A stretch of DNA of 64,000 bases from Starkeya sp. ORNL1 (GTDB taxonomy: Bacteria; Pseudomonadota; Alphaproteobacteria; Rhizobiales; Xanthobacteraceae), in contig NZ_CP048834.1 in NCBI RefSeq assembly GCF_012971745.1, positions 868,001-932,000 on the forward strand, given 5' to 3'. The notes beneath the pieces were generated by a model. That model was not told where the DNA came from. It saw nothing but the letters and a program-made list of their open reading frames with translations, and ran no database searches. This document shows positions 61,729-64,000 of the stretch, piece by piece. How positions within the stretch are numbered: the first letter of the stretch is position 1; each line of letters opens with the position of its first letter. The translations under genes and the position numbers were made by a program.

Positions 61729-63942
61729 TTACTCTAGCTCGATGTCGGCGTGGATGCCCCGCAAACCTTGGCCGAGCCGAGGGCTGCCGATCCGCGGCGA
61801 GACGGTTGACGAATTCACGTTCTGGATCGCGTCGAGCAGGCGCTGAACCTTTTCAATCGCCTGGTCGATCGATCTCGTGTCGATATTCGGGGTGCCGGTC
61901 GCGGTGTCGAGGCTCTCGACCGCGGCCTTTGCCGTGTCGACCTGCTGCTGCACGCCAGTGGCGAAGTCGGATCCGATGCCGCCAGCGCCGGCCGGCGCGC
62001 CGGAGATGGGCGGCAGCCCGTTTTGCTGCCGGAAGCGCTGGCGCTCCTGCATGCGGCGATCGTAGAATCCCTGAGAGCCTCCTTCGGGCGGCGTGTAGGC
62101 CGGATGATCTTGCCGGTACTTCTCGCCAAGCGGATCCGGGGCGCCGCTCTCCGTCGCCGTTGAGCTGTTCAGCCTGTCGAGGAGGGCCTCGATGCCCTGA
62201 TACGCCGCAACGATGGCGGCAAGCCAGGTACCTATTTTTACTAGCCGCGTGGCGCCAGCCAGCAGGCCACCGCCTGCGGCAGCCGCGCCCGCGACGCCAG
62301 CACCGGCCGCCGTGCCGATGCCAACGGCGCCGAGCAGCGCGCGGAGCACTGCGACGCCGGCGGAGGCGCCGGACAGGATCCATAACGCGCGGCCGATGAG
62401 ACTGAGCGCCTTGCCGAAGGCGGCGAAGCCAAGTGCGGCGCCGCCGATGGTGGCGCCCCACCCGATGATGGTCCCCCAATCGGAACCGATGAAGCCCGGC
62501 AGCGGGCCCATCACCGCACCGACGCCGTCCGCGAGCGCCCTTGCCGCGGACCCCATTTCACGGAAGCGACCGAAAATGACGGCGAGCTGATCCGTATCTC
62601 GATCGAGTGTCCCGATGTTGCCGAGGACAAGGTTCATTAGGCCTTCAAGGCCGCCCTTCAGGTCCTTCACGCCGTCGAAGCCGAGCCCGGAGGCGAAGCC
62701 GCCGATAGCCTTGCCGATGCGATCAAAGATCGACACCCGCTGGTCGAGGGTGTTGAGCCCCTGCGTGAAGCTGTCGAGGAACGTGGTCACCACCGGCATG
62801 ACCTTGTTGCCGATGGCGATCTGAAGGTTCTCCGCCGACGCCCGGAAGCGATCGAACGCGGCCTGCGAGGTCTGGATGCGGCGCGCGAAGTCCGCTTCCA
62901 CCATGCCCGACGCCGAAAGCGCCTGCTCCCGGATCTTGCGGTAGCGTTCCGTGTCCTGCAGCAGCGCCAGCATGCCGAGCTGCGCCTGGCGATCCTCAAA
63001 GAGATCGCCGATGGTGGCGCCCTTCGCCATCGCCTTGCGCGTGGTCTCGACCATCGCCTCGATCGGCGACATGCCTTTCTTCGTGAGCTTCTTCATTTCC
63101 TCGCGGAAATTGATGCCCATCTTCTTGAATGCCTTCTGCGTCGTCGGCGTGCCGGCTTTCTGGAGCACGTTGATTAGATTGGTGGCCGCCTCCTCGGCGT
63201 TTCCGGCGCCCTGGCGCACGACCTGCAGCGCCGCGGCGAGATCAGCCGCGCCCTTTACACCCTTGATGCCGAGGTTCTGACCAAGCGCGGTAATTGACGG
63301 GAAGTACCGCGCCATGTCGCGCAACTCAAAGGCACCTTCCTTGCCGCTGGCCGCCATCGCATCGAAGGCGCGGATGACCTCGTTCGACGGCACCTTCAGG
63401 TTGGCAAACACCGCCTGGCCGGCGCGGGCGATATCGTCCGAGGCCGCGCGATAGGCCGTCGCGGTCTTGTTGATCGCCGGCAGCATGCCCAGCGCGTTGC
63501 TGACGTCCTCTGCATTGGTCTTGCCGCCAAGACCAAGACCGAGCAGCGTGTCGAACGTTCCGGCGGTTTGCTGTGCAGCTTGGTTGCTGTCCCGGGCGAT
63601 CTTGCGGATGGTCTCGCCGAGATCCTGCAGCTGGCCGCCGGATAGGTCAGCTTTCTGGCCGATGTCTTCGAGAATCGTCCCGTAGGCCAGTGAGGCGTCG
63701 ACGGGCCCGTCGAAAGCCCTCTTCAGCGCGAAACCAACGATCGCCGCCGTACCGGCCACTCCGAGGAGCGTCCGACCGAACCGGGATGCTGAAGTTTCGC
63801 TCGCAGCCAGCACACCGCCAATGCCGCCACTGACGCCGCCGGCGACGCGGCGCAGACCCTGCAGCGAAGATGCCGCGACCTTGGCCGGGCCGCTCACGCC
63901 GTCGATGAGCTTCACCAGCAGAGAGGAAGTCAGCGTCGCCAT
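61729..63942 (-). CDS. Phage tail tape-measure protein
   Basis: A 737-aa protein with the TP901-type tape-measure core (residues about 85-330: AYGTILEDIGQKADLSGGQL, AQQTAGTFDTLLGLGLGG, GKEGAFELRDMARYFPSITA, MSPIEAMVETTRKAM). Long hydrophobic Ala/Gly-rich helices lie at about 490-610, and a Pro/Gly-rich end follows. It sets tail length and helps DNA entry in long-tailed phages. The upstream frame overlaps its start by 13 nt, as tail chaperone genes do. Confidence 0.92.
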   Translation of the reverse strand: MATLTSSLLVKLIDGVSGPAKVAASSLQGLRRVAGGVSGGIGGVLAASETSASRFGRTLLGVAGTAAIVGFALKRAFDGPVDASLAYGTILEDIGQKADLSGGQLQDLGETIRKIARDSNQAAQQTAGTFDTLLGLGLGGKTNAEDVSNALGMLPAINKTATAYRAASDDIARAGQAVFANLKVPSNEVIRAFDAMAASGKEGAFELRDMARYFPSITALGQNLGIKGVKGAADLAAALQVVRQGAGNAEEAATNLINVLQKAGTPTTQKAFKKMGINFREEMKKLTKKGMSPIEAMVETTRKAMAKGATIGDLFEDRQAQLGMLALLQDTERYRKIREQALSASGMVEADFARRIQTSQAAFDRFRASAENLQIAIGNKVMPVVTTFLDSFTQGLNTLDQRVSIFDRIGKAIGGFASGLGFDGVKDLKGGLEGLMNLVLGNIGTLDRDTDQLAVIFGRFREMGSAARALADGVGAVMGPLPGFIGSDWGTIIGWGATIGGAALGFAAFGKALSLIGRALWILSGASAGVAVLRALLGAVGIGTAAGAGVAGAAAAGGGLLAGATRLVKIGTWLAAIVAAYQGIEALLDRLNSSTATESGAPDPLGEKYRQDHPAYTPPEGGSQGFYDRRMQERQRFRQQNGLPPISGAPAGAGGIGSDFATGVQQQVDTAKAAVESLDTATGTPNIDTRSIDQAIEKVQRLLDAIQNVNSSTVSPRIGSPRLGQGLRGIHADIELE

Positions 63943-64000
63943 TTCCGCACCTCACGAACGGCGTCGAGCCAGGCCAGGATTTCTTCGGCGGGCATCTCAA
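63930..64000 (-). CDS. Upstream tail gene, C-terminal end (GpE-like, partial)
   Basis: The minus strand enters the window in a frame reading EMPAEEILAWLDAVREVRKW then RR and a stop at 63930, overlapping the tape-measure start by 13 nt. Short acidic/Trp-containing endings of this type belong to GpE-like tail assembly proteins, usually found just before the tape-measure gene. Only 22 codons are visible. Confidence 0.55.
   Translation of the reverse strand, partial: EMPAEEILAWLDAVREVRKWRR

Noticed and set aside
44339..64000. Gene transfer agent cluster
   Set aside because: The tape-measure gene is far longer than the GTA equivalent, and the other GTA head and tail genes are absent from the window.

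Overview
The window looks like the chromosome of a GC-rich alphaproteobacterium of the order Hyphomicrobiales (Rhizobiales), most likely near Xanthobacteraceae/Bradyrhizobiaceae. The evidence is: the gene order pyrB-pyrC'-plsY-dprA-topA ... rnr-DUF983-NUDIX-MFS ... rpmG ... pleD-divK-DUF3572-dinB; a DinB with an N-terminal zinc finger; EipB (DUF1849); a BA14K-like protein; a phasin; DUF982, DUF1236 and DUF2934 proteins; and dispersed CCTTCGAGGC/CCTCAGGATGA intergenic repeats.

Positions 1-44338 are mostly core chromosome. In order they hold pyrimidine and phospholipid synthesis, DNA processing and topoisomerase I (1-5952); an MFS exporter and a secreted alpha/beta hydrolase set between repeats (6105-8738); RNase R, DUF983, NUDIX and a second MFS protein (8933-13647); a RibD/DHFR-like protein and ribosomal protein L33 with a clear terminator; the c-di-GMP/cell-cycle pair PleD-DivK; DinB and EipB with overlapping 3' ends; RidA, a GDPD and a FemAB-like protein with an anomalous AT-rich patch; AzlCD; ClpS-ClpA; a Tad-type VWA pilus protein; a phasin; a D,D-carboxypeptidase with a SPOR domain; a DnaJ-domain membrane protein; PanC; a CHASE4-like/GGDEF/EAL protein; MgtE; acylphosphatase; LipB; and tRNA-Leu(GAG).

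Directly beyond that tRNA (44254-44338) a tyrosine integrase opens an accessory region that runs to the right edge. Its left part (44364-48166) is a phage or integrative-element control module: integrase, a possible excisionase, a ribbon-helix-helix protein, small overlapping leftward genes, and an XRE regulator facing a strongly palindromic operator region. It also contains an unexplained array of five GTGAC motifs at exactly 21-bp steps. The right edge (61456-64000) is a leftward phage tail module with a tape-measure protein and the end of an upstream gene.

Between these lies about 12 kb of mainly rightward stress-type cargo. It includes a ferritin-like DUF892 protein, an isochorismatase-fold hydrolase, DUF1236, two DUF2934 proteins, a zinc alcohol dehydrogenase with a short-chain dehydrogenase, and Hsp20. 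It also includes three paralogues of an unnamed ~80-aa family, three copies of an unnamed ~70-aa module in two genes, and several decayed genes (a low-affinity iron permease, a glycine-zipper general stress protein, and a small gene frameshifted in an A run). The regulatory DNA suggests the cargo answers to host stress sigma factors. Divergent GGAAC-N16-CGTT/GGTT promoters (EcfG type) sit between the isochorismatase and DUF892 genes, and hsp20 has a CTTGAA-N15-CCCC heat-shock promoter plus a ROSE-like RNA thermometer.

All calls come from reading the sequence and recognising families. No database search was run.
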